Part shown: positions 1-7,047 of the stretch, piece after piece | How positions within the stretch are numbered: position 1 is the stretch's first letter | Layout: the number at the start of each line of letters is the position of its first letter | Assembly: GCA_021325595.1 (NCBI GenBank) | Contig: JAJPGX010000005.1 | Span: 1-49,796, forward strand | DNA from: Nitrososphaerota archaeon | Lineage (GTDB): Archaea; Thermoproteota; Nitrososphaeria; Nitrososphaerales; Nitrosopumilaceae | DNA: 49,796 nt | Direction: 5' to 3' | Made by a program: the position numbers and the translations under genes | Notes under the pieces: generated by a model | What the model saw: only the letters and a program-made list of their open reading frames with translations | Told to the model about the DNA's origin: nothing | Database searches by the model: none

Positions 1-63
1 ATAATCTAGAGCATATGTTATTATTTCGTTTAGATTCTTTTCTTCAATTACATCTAACCCCAT
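1..63 (-). CDS. N-terminal fragment of an unidentified protein, cut by the window edge
   Basis: An ATG on the minus strand (complement of 61-63) opens a frame that runs off the window after 21 codons, beginning MGLDVIEEKNLNEI. A TATA-like stretch on the same strand near 85-95 lies about 26 nt upstream of the ATG, the spacing of a leaderless archaeal transcript, which supports a real start. The gene is divergent from the S25e gene. Too little protein is visible to assign a family. Confidence 0.5.
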   Translation of the reverse strand, partial: MGLDVIEEKNLNEIITYALDY

Positions 64-112
64 AACAGTGCGCACCGTGATCTAGTATTTAGAATTTATC
101 AAACTTTTGTTC

Positions 113-124
113 GTTTATAAATGG
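113..124 (+). promoter_or_regulatory. TATA box of the S25e gene
   Basis: The sequence TTTATAAATGG is centred about 26 nt upstream of the ATG at 144. This is the usual distance between an archaeal TATA box and the transcription start, so the S25e mRNA is probably leaderless. The spacing also favours the ATG at 144 over the TTG six bases earlier. Confidence 0.5.
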
Positions 125-143
125 GCTAAAAAGATACTTGATT

Positions 144-458
144 ATGGGTGGAGCAAAGAAAAAATCTCCTGCACAAGCAGAGAAATCCCAGCAAGCAGAA
201 GCGACAAAAAAAGAGGGAGGATCAAAAAAAGGAGATAAAAAAGAACAGAAACAAAAAACAAACATTTCTGTCATAATTGATGAAGGTCAAGCAATGAGTT
301 TTATAAAAGGTTCAAAGGTATTTACAGTCCAAGAACTTTCTCGACAAACAAATGTCAAAGTGTCTACAGCAAATTCCTATTTACTAAATCTTCTAAAACA
401 AGGTTTAGTAAAAAGAATCGGTGGATATAGCGGACACCATGTCTATGTTCAAGCTTGA
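144..458 (+). CDS. rps25e: Small ribosomal subunit protein S25e (eS25)
   Basis: This is the archaeal/eukaryotic-specific 30S protein eS25, 104 residues from the ATG at 144. The first 45 residues are Lys/Gln/Glu-rich and probably disordered (GGAKKKSPAQ, then many K-E-Q repeats). The rest is the compact winged-helix of the family, with FTVQELSRQTNVKVSTANSYL and a final basic GLVKRIGGYSGHHVYVQA. A TTG two codons upstream could also start the frame, but the TATA spacing favours ATG. The 3' end overlaps the convergent cyclophilin-like gene by 10 bp in a palindrome that carries both stop codons. Family assignment is firm. Confidence 0.93.
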   Translation: MGGAKKKSPAQAEKSQQAEATKKEGGSKKGDKKEQKQKTNISVIIDEGQAMSFIKGSKVFTVQELSRQTNVKVSTANSYLLNLLKQGLVKRIGGYSGHHVYVQA

Positions 459-829
459 TTAACTGAAAATATGTCTCCCGGTTTTACTTGATTTAGTGCG
501 TCAAGATTAGTTACAATCTTACCTATCAATGTCATTGGCTTTGCTTGTGAAACATCCTGTAAGAAATAACAAATTGCTCCGTTTGACGCCAAGAATCCGA
601 CGTCTCCTTTTTTGAATTGATTTCTTAGTTTCTCACCGCCTGCATTAAGATTTGTATCCATGAACGCAATACTGGTCCCCATCATGTGTGCATTTCCTTC
701 AAGTGGAAGTGATCTGACAATGATTCCAACCGTTTTTGGGGCAAAATGTCGTTTTAGCTCCAAACTCAAAGAAGCTTTTCCTTTTAGAGTCAAAACCAAA
801 TCTATTTTGGATACAGATCCAGCGTCCAT
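449..829 (-). CDS. Cyclophilin-like fold protein of unknown function
   Basis: A 126-residue protein whose second half resembles the small cyclophilin-like beta-barrel family typified by Thermotoga TM1367: KKGDVGFLASNGAICYFLQ, then PMTLIGKIVTNLDALNQVKPGD. It carries no signal peptide or membrane segment and is probably cytosolic. I see no conserved peptidyl-prolyl isomerase active-site pattern, so isomerase activity should not be assumed; the family role is unknown. The start is ATG at 829. It is divergent from rpo6, separated by 52 bp, and its stop overlaps that of S25e. Confidence 0.65.
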   Translation of the reverse strand: MDAGSVSKIDLVLTLKGKASLSLELKRHFAPKTVGIIVRSLPLEGNAHMMGTSIAFMDTNLNAGGEKLRNQFKKGDVGFLASNGAICYFLQDVSQAKPMTLIGKIVTNLDALNQVKPGDIFSVNQA

Positions 830-848
830 TTTTGAAGGGGAGGATTAT

Positions 849-858
849 GAAATATATA
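849..858 (+). promoter_or_regulatory. TATA box of rpo6
   Basis: AAATATATAAC lies about 28 nt before the ATG at 882 and matches the archaeal TATA consensus. It supports starting Rpo6 at 882 rather than at in-frame ATGs further upstream, which fall inside the opposing gene. Confidence 0.6.
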
Positions 859-881
859 ACGTTTCTTTGACCTCTTTTTTG

Positions 882-1382
882 ATGTCGGATGAACCTGAGG
901 AAATACTAGAAACTGAAGAGGTTCAACCAGTTGAAGAAGAAGAAGAGCCAATTTTAACACCAGTATCTGAAACAACAGAAACCTCTGTCATTGTCGAAGA
1001 AGAGCGACCAACTAAGAAAGGAAAGAAAGAGCTAACTGCTGAAGAAATTGCAGAACAAGAAAGACGTCAAAAAATTATTGATGCAAGAGAAATCATTGAG
1101 GTTGACCCAGTTCATGTACCTGTAGAGTTTGAAACTACTGGAAAAGGAAAAATAATGATAGGTCCTCCAACACTGACTCGTTTTGAAAAAGCTAGAATAC
1201 TTGGTGCAAGGGCATTACAATTATCACTTGGAGCGCCTCCATTTATTCAAGTACCAAAAGAGGTTGCAACATCACTTGATCTTGCTTATACTGAACTTGA
1301 AAAGCGTGTAATTCCTATTACTATACGAAGAGTATTACCAAATGGTGACTTTCAAAATATTCCGATCGATCTTTTTGATTAA
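882..1382 (+). CDS. rpo6: DNA-directed RNA polymerase subunit Rpo6 (RpoK/omega) with acidic N-terminal extension
   Basis: Subunit K/Rpo6 is the archaeal counterpart of bacterial omega and eukaryotic Rpb6; it clamps the largest subunit during assembly. The C-terminal 75 residues carry the family signature: PPTLTRFEKARILGARALQL, then APPFIQVPKEVATSLDLAY, and a closing TIRRVLPNG. From the ATG at 882 the protein has 166 residues. Residues 1-85 form an acidic, Glu-rich low-complexity tail (EEILETEEVQPVEEEEEP) that stand-alone archaeal Rpo6 proteins of about 60-90 residues lack; eukaryotic Rpb6 also has an acidic N-terminus. The start is set by a TATA box at about 855. An open frame continues upstream but would overlap the opposing gene. 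Confidence 0.93.
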   Translation: MSDEPEEILETEEVQPVEEEEEPILTPVSETTETSVIVEEERPTKKGKKELTAEEIAEQERRQKIIDAREIIEVDPVHVPVEFETTGKGKIMIGPPTLTRFEKARILGARALQLSLGAPPFIQVPKEVATSLDLAYTELEKRVIPITIRRVLPNGDFQNIPIDLFD

Positions 1383-1437
1383 TGGATGATTCGTCGATAA
1401 ACCTTTAATAGAATGCATATTTTGTGGTGGTAGGGTT

Positions 1438-1752
1438 TTGTTGAGTGGTATAGAAAAAGTGCAATTAGAACATGGTGCTGATGCAGAAGGAAAACTTGTG
1501 ATAATACACAATCAACCCATAATGGAATGCGCTCTTGATATATTGACTGACCTTGTAAAACATAAAACAGTTACACTCAAAGCCCATGGTGATTCAATAC
1601 CGACTGCTGTTGCAGTTGCAAACGTTGTTACCGAAAACATGATGAAAGGAAACGCAAAGATAGTAAATATCGTGGTTGACAGTGAATCATCTGATGGAAA
1701 ATTTGGTCCTCTTGTATCTATAATTAAAATTACAATAACAAAAACAAACTAG
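1438..1752 (+). CDS. albA: Alba family chromatin/RNA-binding protein
   Basis: Alba is a small dimeric DNA- and RNA-binding protein that coats archaeal chromatin. This 104-residue member shows the family pattern: KPVM-like NQPIMECALDILTDL, then VTLKAHGDSIPTAVAVANVV, and a final beta hairpin with FGPLVSIIKITITK. The first half of the domain is less standard than in Sulfolobus, and the usual N-terminal lysine acetylation site is not evident. The start is one of two adjacent TTG codons (1438 or 1441), behind a purine-rich GGTGGTAGGG. The 3' end shares a CTAG palindrome with the convergent regulator gene, each strand reading TAG. Confidence 0.85.
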   Translation: MLSGIEKVQLEHGADAEGKLVIIHNQPIMECALDILTDLVKHKTVTLKAHGDSIPTAVAVANVVTENMMKGNAKIVNIVVDSESSDGKFGPLVSIIKITITKTN

Positions 1753-2168
1753 AGAGTGCCTGGCCCTTTAAGGAGCATATTTTCACATTCTTTACAAACA
1801 GCTTCGTCAATATTTGTTTCAAGTTTATGATGGATGTCACAAATCAATAAACTCGATTTGATATAGTTGCATAAACCTATGAATTTTGAAAGACTAGAGG
1901 GCGTATATGCCATGTTTGATGCAAGATTACTTGAAATATCATTGATCATATCTGATACTTCTTTGACAGATAACAACTTGTTAATGAGAGTTGGATCTCC
2001 ACGTGTCCCTCTTACATAATTACTTATTGCAGCTTGTGTCACGCCCAGTAATTTTGATACTTCTTCCTCACGTATCTTATGTTCTTCAATAAGCTTTTTT
2101 GCTAAAATGGCCCTTAGGGCAGGTATGAGTGTCTTTGTCTCTATTTCAGAAGGAAGAAGCATATACAC
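1749..2168 (-). CDS. XRE-type HTH regulator with C-terminal cysteine cluster
   Basis: A 139-residue protein with an N-terminal helix-turn-helix at about residues 30-60 (EEEVSKLLGVTQAAISNYVRG), typical of archaeal Cro/XRE-like regulators of the COG2522 kind. The C-terminal half is helical and contains Cys100, Cys110, His113-His114, Cys125 and Cys128. This spacing could ligate a metal or an iron-sulfur cluster, so the protein may sense redox or metal; that is inference. The start is ATG at 2168. The stop codon overlaps that of alba. Confidence 0.7.
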   Translation of the reverse strand: MYMLLPSEIETKTLIPALRAILAKKLIEEHKIREEEVSKLLGVTQAAISNYVRGTRGDPTLINKLLSVKEVSDMINDISSNLASNMAYTPSSLSKFIGLCNYIKSSLLICDIHHKLETNIDEAVCKECENMLLKGPGTL

Positions 2169-2248
2169 GCAAATGTTGGTGTAAAATATTTAAATCTAAT
2201 CATCATCTTCAAGATGACTTAATTGAGAGATTAAATTAGTTCATTTGA

Positions 2249-3199
2249 TTGCAAGGTATTTTCGATGAATTAAGATCACTTCTAATTGCATCTGCCCAGA
2301 AGTGTAATGCTGACTGTATATCTTTGTCAGGTGGGCTGGATAGTACCATTCTTGCATTTTGCACTCAAAAAAAGAACATGAAATCATTTTCAATTATAGC
2401 AAAAAATTTTCCTTCATCTGATCTACTGTATGCACAACTGGCAGCAAAAACAATCAACCTCAAACTGATTGTCTTTCAGGTAGAAATTAATGATCTGCTT
2501 TTAGCAATAGGCGAAACCATCAGGATCCTCCAAGTTTTCAATCCTATCGAAATCCGTAACAATGTGGTAATATATCTTGTCCTAAAGAATGCCAAAAACC
2601 AGGGATGTAAGAAAATTATTACAGGTGATGGTGCTGATGAGCTTTTTGCAGGATACAACTTTTTTCAAAGAATGACTTCAGACGAACTTGAAAAAGATCT
2701 CAAAAGAATATGGCAAGTCATGCATTTTCCTTCTAAAGCAATATCTAACCACCTTGGGATCTCAATATGTACACCATTTTTAGATGCTGATATGATCAAA
2801 TTTGCAAAAAAGATCCCGGCTGATCTAAAAGTTAAGGAGGAAAACGGCATAAAATTTGGAAAATGGATTCTTCGTAAAGCGTTTGAAAACGATTTACCAA
2901 AATCCATAATTTGGAGAAAAAAAACTGCCATGCAAGACGGCTCAGGCACAAGTGGTCTGACATCATTTTTGGATAATATGGTAGAACAAACAGAATTTGA
3001 GGAAAAGGCAAAAAAATATGAAAAAGAAGAAAAGGTCAAGATCTTATCTAAAGAGTCGTTGTATTACTATGAAATATTTCGTAAATACTGTAACGCCCCA
3101 TTTGCTCTAAATGACATGTCTATACGCTGCCCTGTGTGTAATTTTGGGATGGCAAAAAAATCTCACTTCTGTCACATGTGTGGCAGTTTTCCAATCTAG
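2249..3199 (+). CDS. Asparagine-synthase-like PP-loop protein with C-terminal zinc ribbon, no glutaminase domain
   Basis: The 316-residue protein has the PP-loop ATP pyrophosphatase signature SGGLDS at residues 27-32 and the downstream GDGADELFAGYNFF motif of the asparagine synthase C-terminal domain. The N-terminal class II glutaminase domain of AsnB is absent, so it cannot release ammonia from glutamine itself and would need free ammonia or another substrate. The end carries a four-cysteine knuckle (Cys294, Cys297, Cys308, Cys311), uncommon in this family. The TTG start at 2249 lies about 26 nt after a TTAATT element, fitting a leaderless mRNA. Substrate unknown; asparagine is only one possibility. 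The stop shares CTAG with the YHS gene. Confidence 0.75.
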   Translation: MQGIFDELRSLLIASAQKCNADCISLSGGLDSTILAFCTQKKNMKSFSIIAKNFPSSDLLYAQLAAKTINLKLIVFQVEINDLLLAIGETIRILQVFNPIEIRNNVVIYLVLKNAKNQGCKKIITGDGADELFAGYNFFQRMTSDELEKDLKRIWQVMHFPSKAISNHLGISICTPFLDADMIKFAKKIPADLKVKEENGIKFGKWILRKAFENDLPKSIIWRKKTAMQDGSGTSGLTSFLDNMVEQTEFEEKAKKYEKEEKVKILSKESLYYYEIFRKYCNAPFALNDMSIRCPVCNFGMAKKSHFCHMCGSFPI

Positions 3200-3339
3200 T
3201 CTTTTTTCCACTTGTCAGGTTTTTTTGTAAAAATCCTCTTGCATCCATGACAGCAAAAATAATACTTTTTGCCTTTGTATTCATGTACCAGTGCAAGACT
3301 CTCGTCCATTTCTATTCCGCAAACTGGATCTACTGGCAT
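3196..3339 (-). CDS. YHS-domain small metal-binding protein
   Basis: A 47-residue frame starts at ATG 3339 and reads MPVDPVCGIEMDESLALVHEY, then GKKYYFCCHGCKRIF, ending KPDKWKKD. This is a complete YHS domain, a cysteine-based metal-binding module (DPVCG, then YYFC..GCK..F) also found attached to copper ATPases and monooxygenases. The likely metal ligands are Cys7, Cys29/30 and Cys33. In ammonia oxidisers, rich in copper enzymes, a copper-handling role is plausible but inferred. It is the last gene of a minus-strand run that follows the aldo/keto reductase by 38 bp, and its TAG overlaps the TAG of the opposing gene in CTAG. Confidence 0.85.
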   Translation of the reverse strand: MPVDPVCGIEMDESLALVHEYKGKKYYFCCHGCKRIFTKKPDKWKKD

Positions 3340-3377
3340 ATTGAGGTTCGTCTGTTATTTGTATTTAAAACTTACAA

Positions 3378-4484
3378 TTATGCCGATAATTTCTTTATCA
3401 AATCAAAAAATTCATTTTCATCAAGTACTGGTGTGGACATTACTGCCAAATTCTCATTCACATGTTCTGGTGATTTCTGCCCAACTAGTGGTGCAATCAC
3501 GCCTGGAGTTGATCTTACAAATTGTATTGCTCTATGCGAGGGCTTGGATAAATTACCAAATTCGGGAAGAACATTTGGTGCTAGTAATTTTGCTTGCATT
3601 AATGGAACGCTCGTAAAGACACCAATTCCTAATTTTTGTGATGCTTCCAAAATACTATAGTGGTTTCCTTCTAATGATTGATTTTTTTGTGTTAATGCTT
3701 GATCTAGATACATGTTGTATGGTAATTGTATGAACCTAAATCCATTATCTGCACCTCCTACTTTTTTTGAAATTTTTGCAATTTCATATAATGAAAGATA
3801 CTGCTTGTGTTCTGGCGGTACTCTAAAACAATCCCATGTGGCCATTCCGTAATATCTAATGGTTCCTAATTTTCTTTGTTCTTCATAAAACAGGAATACG
3901 TCGTGCAATTTTTTCAAAAACTCTTCTTTTGTCATATCCTGTAGTTGCCCTTCTGCTGCATTATGAATATACATTAGATCAATACAGTCTAAATCTAGGT
4001 TTTTCAAACTGCGTGAAAGTTGGTCTTGTAAATATGGTATGGTCATACAATGATATCCTGAAGATATGTCTTCTGACTTTATGACTCCGGATTTTACCAG
4101 AGTATTTTGTATGTTCTCCCAAAACTCTTCCTTTGAATCCCCATCATTTGTAATGTAACCATTTTTTGTGCTTATGAAAATCTCTTCTCTTTTTACAATT
4201 TTTGCTTCTACTAGTTCTCTGATTGCATTCCCAACAGCTCTTTCAGCTTTTTGAGAACGATAGTTAATTGCTGTATCAATTACGTTTACCCCTGAAACTA
4301 TGGTTTTCTTTATAGCTTCTTTGACTAAATTATCAGTGTCAGAATCTGGATTTCCAAGGTATGTCCCTATTCCTACAGACGAAAGTGTTAGATCAAGGAA
4401 TTTTTTGAAATGATTTTTTGCTACATTGGTCTGACGTTTAGCAAACTCTGAGGTACCTGACGATGTTGCATATCCTGAAATCAT
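3378..4484 (-). CDS. Aldo/keto reductase family oxidoreductase
   Basis: A 368-residue NAD(P)H-dependent reductase of the AKR TIM-barrel superfamily. Visible signatures are VGIGTYLGNPD near the start, VNVIDTAINYRSQKAERAVG containing the catalytic Asp and Tyr, EIFISTKNGY with the catalytic Lys, LDLMYIHNAAEG with the His, and FRFIQLPYNMY. The substrate cannot be read from the sequence. It is about 50 residues longer than a minimal AKR. The gene lies between the UbiA prenyltransferase (31 bp upstream) and the YHS gene, probably in one transcript from 6754 down. Confidence 0.85.
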   Translation of the reverse strand: MISGYATSSGTSEFAKRQTNVAKNHFKKFLDLTLSSVGIGTYLGNPDSDTDNLVKEAIKKTIVSGVNVIDTAINYRSQKAERAVGNAIRELVEAKIVKREEIFISTKNGYITNDGDSKEEFWENIQNTLVKSGVIKSEDISSGYHCMTIPYLQDQLSRSLKNLDLDCIDLMYIHNAAEGQLQDMTKEEFLKKLHDVFLFYEEQRKLGTIRYYGMATWDCFRVPPEHKQYLSLYEIAKISKKVGGADNGFRFIQLPYNMYLDQALTQKNQSLEGNHYSILEASQKLGIGVFTSVPLMQAKLLAPNVLPEFGNLSKPSHRAIQFVRSTPGVIAPLVGQKSPEHVNENLAVMSTPVLDENEFFDLIKKLSA

Positions 4485-4515
4485 ACTCTCAATCTAATGC
4501 GGGTACGATTTATTT

Positions 4516-5418
4516 CTAATGAACTTGTTTTAATAAATAATCTATTGCAAAAGTGGCAGCAAATATGGCTCCTGTTATTCTACTATACGACACAAAACCT
4601 CTCATTGTTGGAACCAAATCTTCAATTTGCTCATGTTTCTTTTTCAATACTTTAACATGTTTTATGGCCATCGGAATTGTTACAAGTGTAAGTAATGTAA
4701 TTGTTGGAAATATGTTGATTATTGCTGATACCGTGATTATGCCATAGATGATTGCTGGAAATATCCAAACATATGCAGAGGCCTTTGTCTTTCCAAGTAT
4801 GATGACTAGAGTTTTTCTACCATGTAACTTGTCAGCATCATAATCTGGAAATGAATTGACAAAGAGCACTGTTGCAGAAAGTATTCCGGATACAATGCCT
4901 GCCATTATGGGTTCTATTGTAATTTGTGAAGATTGCACATAATATGTACCAAGTACTATCATGGCGCCCTTGATAGTAACAAACACCTCGCCTAACCCTG
5001 AATCTACAATTCGTGTAGAGTAAAAGTAGATTGATACGATAGCAAAACCAAGAATTACTGCAATTGTGATGCCCCTTTCATAAATGAAAAACGCTCCAAT
5101 AATTGAACCCGTTATGAGTAGAGCTACTCCAACCCGATATACTTGATTTGGTTGTAGTAACCCTTCAGGCAAAACTCCCGTACCGCCGCTAAATTGCGTT
5201 CTTTTGGTATCTGTGTCAATTTGTCTCTTGAAGTCCCAATAGTCATTGAGCAAATCTACACTTGCATGTAAACAAATCACACCCAGCATTGTTAGTATGG
5301 CAAATGATATGTTTGTGGTACCAGTTTGCCACCAATTGATTGCAAGGCCTATGCAAACTGATATCACTGAAGCTAGAAGAAATCTTATCCTGACAGCTCT
5401 TAGCCATGTAGATAACAT
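4516..5418 (-). CDS. menA: UbiA-family prenyltransferase, MenA-like
   Basis: A 300-residue integral membrane protein with about eight or nine hydrophobic segments. The first Asp-rich motif is LLNDYWDFKRQIDTDTKRT, followed by FSGGTGVLPEGLLQP, a pattern typical of 1,4-dihydroxy-2-naphthoate prenyltransferase (MenA). The second Asp motif is NSFPDYDADKLHGRKTL. Such enzymes attach a polyprenyl chain to the quinone ring, and thaumarchaea contain menaquinones, so a menaquinone role fits. A related UbiA reaction, for instance in lipid or haem synthesis, cannot be excluded. It is translated from ATG 5418 in the 6754-3196 minus-strand cluster. Confidence 0.8.
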   Translation of the reverse strand: MLSTWLRAVRIRFLLASVISVCIGLAINWWQTGTTNISFAILTMLGVICLHASVDLLNDYWDFKRQIDTDTKRTQFSGGTGVLPEGLLQPNQVYRVGVALLITGSIIGAFFIYERGITIAVILGFAIVSIYFYSTRIVDSGLGEVFVTIKGAMIVLGTYYVQSSQITIEPIMAGIVSGILSATVLFVNSFPDYDADKLHGRKTLVIILGKTKASAYVWIFPAIIYGIITVSAIINIFPTITLLTLVTIPMAIKHVKVLKKKHEQIEDLVPTMRGFVSYSRITGAIFAATFAIDYLLKQVH

Positions 5419-5466
5419 ATAGTATAATAAACTTGGAATTGTTTTGTTATATTCGTAGTGGCAAAA

Positions 5467-5886
5467 TCATCTTAGTTTTTCCAAGTCTACGCTTTCAACA
5501 GGTTTTCTACCTGTGAATCCCTCGTCTTTGCCATGCCAAAATTTTATTTCCGTCTCACCTTCTTTCCAACATAACCATATTTCTTCATTAAATCGAAGCG
5601 ATGGAAAATCTACCAGGCCTTGGTCTATGCTTTTTATCACTACTCCCATACTTTCGAGGTCCTCAATTGACTTGTAAAAATTTGTAATGGCTGAGTTTAA
5701 CTCTTGTTTTTTAACAATATATTCTTTGAAGTTTGACTGATACTTTGGATCAGTTTCAATTTCACTTTGTACCTTTACTACTACATTTTTCATGTTTACT
5801 ATGTGCTTGAATTTTTTAATTACTGTAGGTAAAGCTTGATTTGATTCTTTCAAAGTGAAATGAGAAAACATCGATTCTGTTGGCAC
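5467..5886 (-). CDS. DUF2203 family protein
   Basis: A 139-residue soluble protein whose C-terminus matches the DUF2203 pattern: LVDFPSLRFNEEIWLCWKEGE followed by FWHGKDEGFTGRKPVE. The N-terminal two thirds are helical and probably coiled coil (ALPTVIKKFKHIVNMKN onward). The family is of unknown function and is widespread in bacteria and archaea. The start is GTG 5886, with an in-frame ATG at 5871 as alternative. It lies 28 bp after the ureohydrolase gene and is probably cotranscribed with it. Confidence 0.75.
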   Translation of the reverse strand: MPTESMFSHFTLKESNQALPTVIKKFKHIVNMKNVVVKVQSEIETDPKYQSNFKEYIVKKQELNSAITNFYKSIEDLESMGVVIKSIDQGLVDFPSLRFNEEIWLCWKEGETEIKFWHGKDEGFTGRKPVESVDLEKLR

Positions 5887-5914
5887 ATCGGCCCAGTTAA
5901 AAGCATTAGCATAT

Positions 5915-6754
5915 TTAGTTAACTGATGATGCTACCTCAGATATGATTCTTGATGCCAAATGTGATGTTCTATCCTTTATGTCATAATTTGGACATACTT
6001 CCATTATGTCAAATCCCACTATGCCGTATTTTGTAATTGATTTGAGTATGATCATTGCTTCTACACTATTTATTCCAAGAGGCACGGGCACCGATACTCC
6101 TGGAGCATATGCAGGGTCTATGGCATCCATGTCAAATGATACGTAAACATTTTTTCCAATTTTATTCATGATTGTATCTGTTGTTTTTTTAATTCCATCA
6201 TTGGCAATATCATAGGGCGTAATTACTGTCACATCATATTTTTTTAGGTTCTCGATTTCCTCTTTTTCTGGAGTCCTAATTCCAATCTGTACGCTTGATT
6301 TTATGTCTATGTAAGGCATGACATCATAAAATACCGAACCATAATAGTCACTAACTGAGCTAACAAAATCCGGATGTGCATCAAAATAAACTAGGGACAC
6401 AGGACCTTTTTTCTTGGAAATTGCCTTTACTATTGCTGTAGTTATGGAATGATCCCCACCTATTGATATGGGAATTTTTGAACTTGAAACTATTCTGTCA
6501 ATTGTATCTCCGACTTGATTTCTAGATATGTTTCCATGATCATAGATTTTTTTGGAAATTCCGCCTAGTGGGTATCCTAATGAGACAAAATTTTCATGTT
6601 TATAGGTATCACGTATTATTGATATTTCTCTTATTCTATGTGGAGCTTCTGAAGTGCCTTTTCGTAATGCATGTGATTTTGATTCATCTGGAATTCCAAT
6701 TATAACCAAATCAGATTCCTCAAATTTTTCAGTGTTTGCCCAGCAGATCTTCAT
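5915..6754 (-). CDS. speB: Ureohydrolase (agmatinase/arginase family) with an altered active-site loop
   Basis: A 279-residue arginase/agmatinase-fold hydrolase. All six Mn ligands are visible: His in GGDHS, Asp-His-Asp in FDAHPDF, and both Asp in SFDMDAIDPAYAPG. The late Glu motif is DIMEVCPNYD. The His-Gly that follows DAHxD in arginase and agmatinase (the arginase His141 position) is replaced here by Tyr-Gly in SDYYGSVF, so substrate and mechanism may differ from agmatine hydrolysis. Start ATG 6754 lies about 26 nt after TTTTATAATCG on the same strand, fitting a leaderless mRNA. It heads the 6754-3196 minus-strand run. The speB symbol is by family only. Confidence 0.75.
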   Translation of the reverse strand: MKICWANTEKFEESDLVIIGIPDESKSHALRKGTSEAPHRIREISIIRDTYKHENFVSLGYPLGGISKKIYDHGNISRNQVGDTIDRIVSSSKIPISIGGDHSITTAIVKAISKKKGPVSLVYFDAHPDFVSSVSDYYGSVFYDVMPYIDIKSSVQIGIRTPEKEEIENLKKYDVTVITPYDIANDGIKKTTDTIMNKIGKNVYVSFDMDAIDPAYAPGVSVPVPLGINSVEAMIILKSITKYGIVGFDIMEVCPNYDIKDRTSHLASRIISEVASSVN

Positions 6755-6891
6755 TGTCTAAAAAGGAGTATATCCGATTATAAAACTTGGCAATCCTTTA
6801 TGTACACGATCTATTGGTGTTATCAAAATAGCTGAATTATAATAATTATAGCTGATAAAAGACTATGTAATGTGCAACATTTTTTATCCAC

Positions 6892-7029
6892 ATGATTGAT
6901 GTAAAAAAACACAAGGACATTTCACTCTCTGGGGAAAACTTTGTACGGCGAATACTTGTTCCGCACTGGATGGAAGTTCTAACTGGCATACTTGTTGGTA
7001 TATCCATAGTCCATCTTACAACCAAATAA
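6892..7029 (+). CDS. Small single-pass membrane protein, 45 aa, unknown
   Basis: A frame of 45 codons from ATG 6892 reads MIDVKKHKDISLSGENFVRR, then ILVPHWMEVLTGILVGISIV, and ends HLTTK. The N-terminal half is polar and basic, and the C-terminal half is one hydrophobic helix of about 18 residues. A TATA-like AATTATAATAATTA at 6835-6847 lies suitably upstream. It sits alone between the divergent ureohydrolase and the convergent birA, which ends 18 bp away. I do not recognise a family; the promoter and compact placement are the reasons for calling it. Confidence 0.55.
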   Translation: MIDVKKHKDISLSGENFVRRILVPHWMEVLTGILVGISIVHLTTK

Positions 7030-7047
7030 TCTTTGAATTTCTTAATG

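Noticed and set aside
660-881. Longer N-terminus for Rpo6
   Set aside because: The extension overlaps the cyclophilin-like gene antisense, and the TATA box at about 855 would lie inside it.
3178-3660. 160-codon plus-strand open frame
   Set aside because: It lies antisense to the YHS and aldo/keto reductase genes, both with clear family motifs; its own protein has none.
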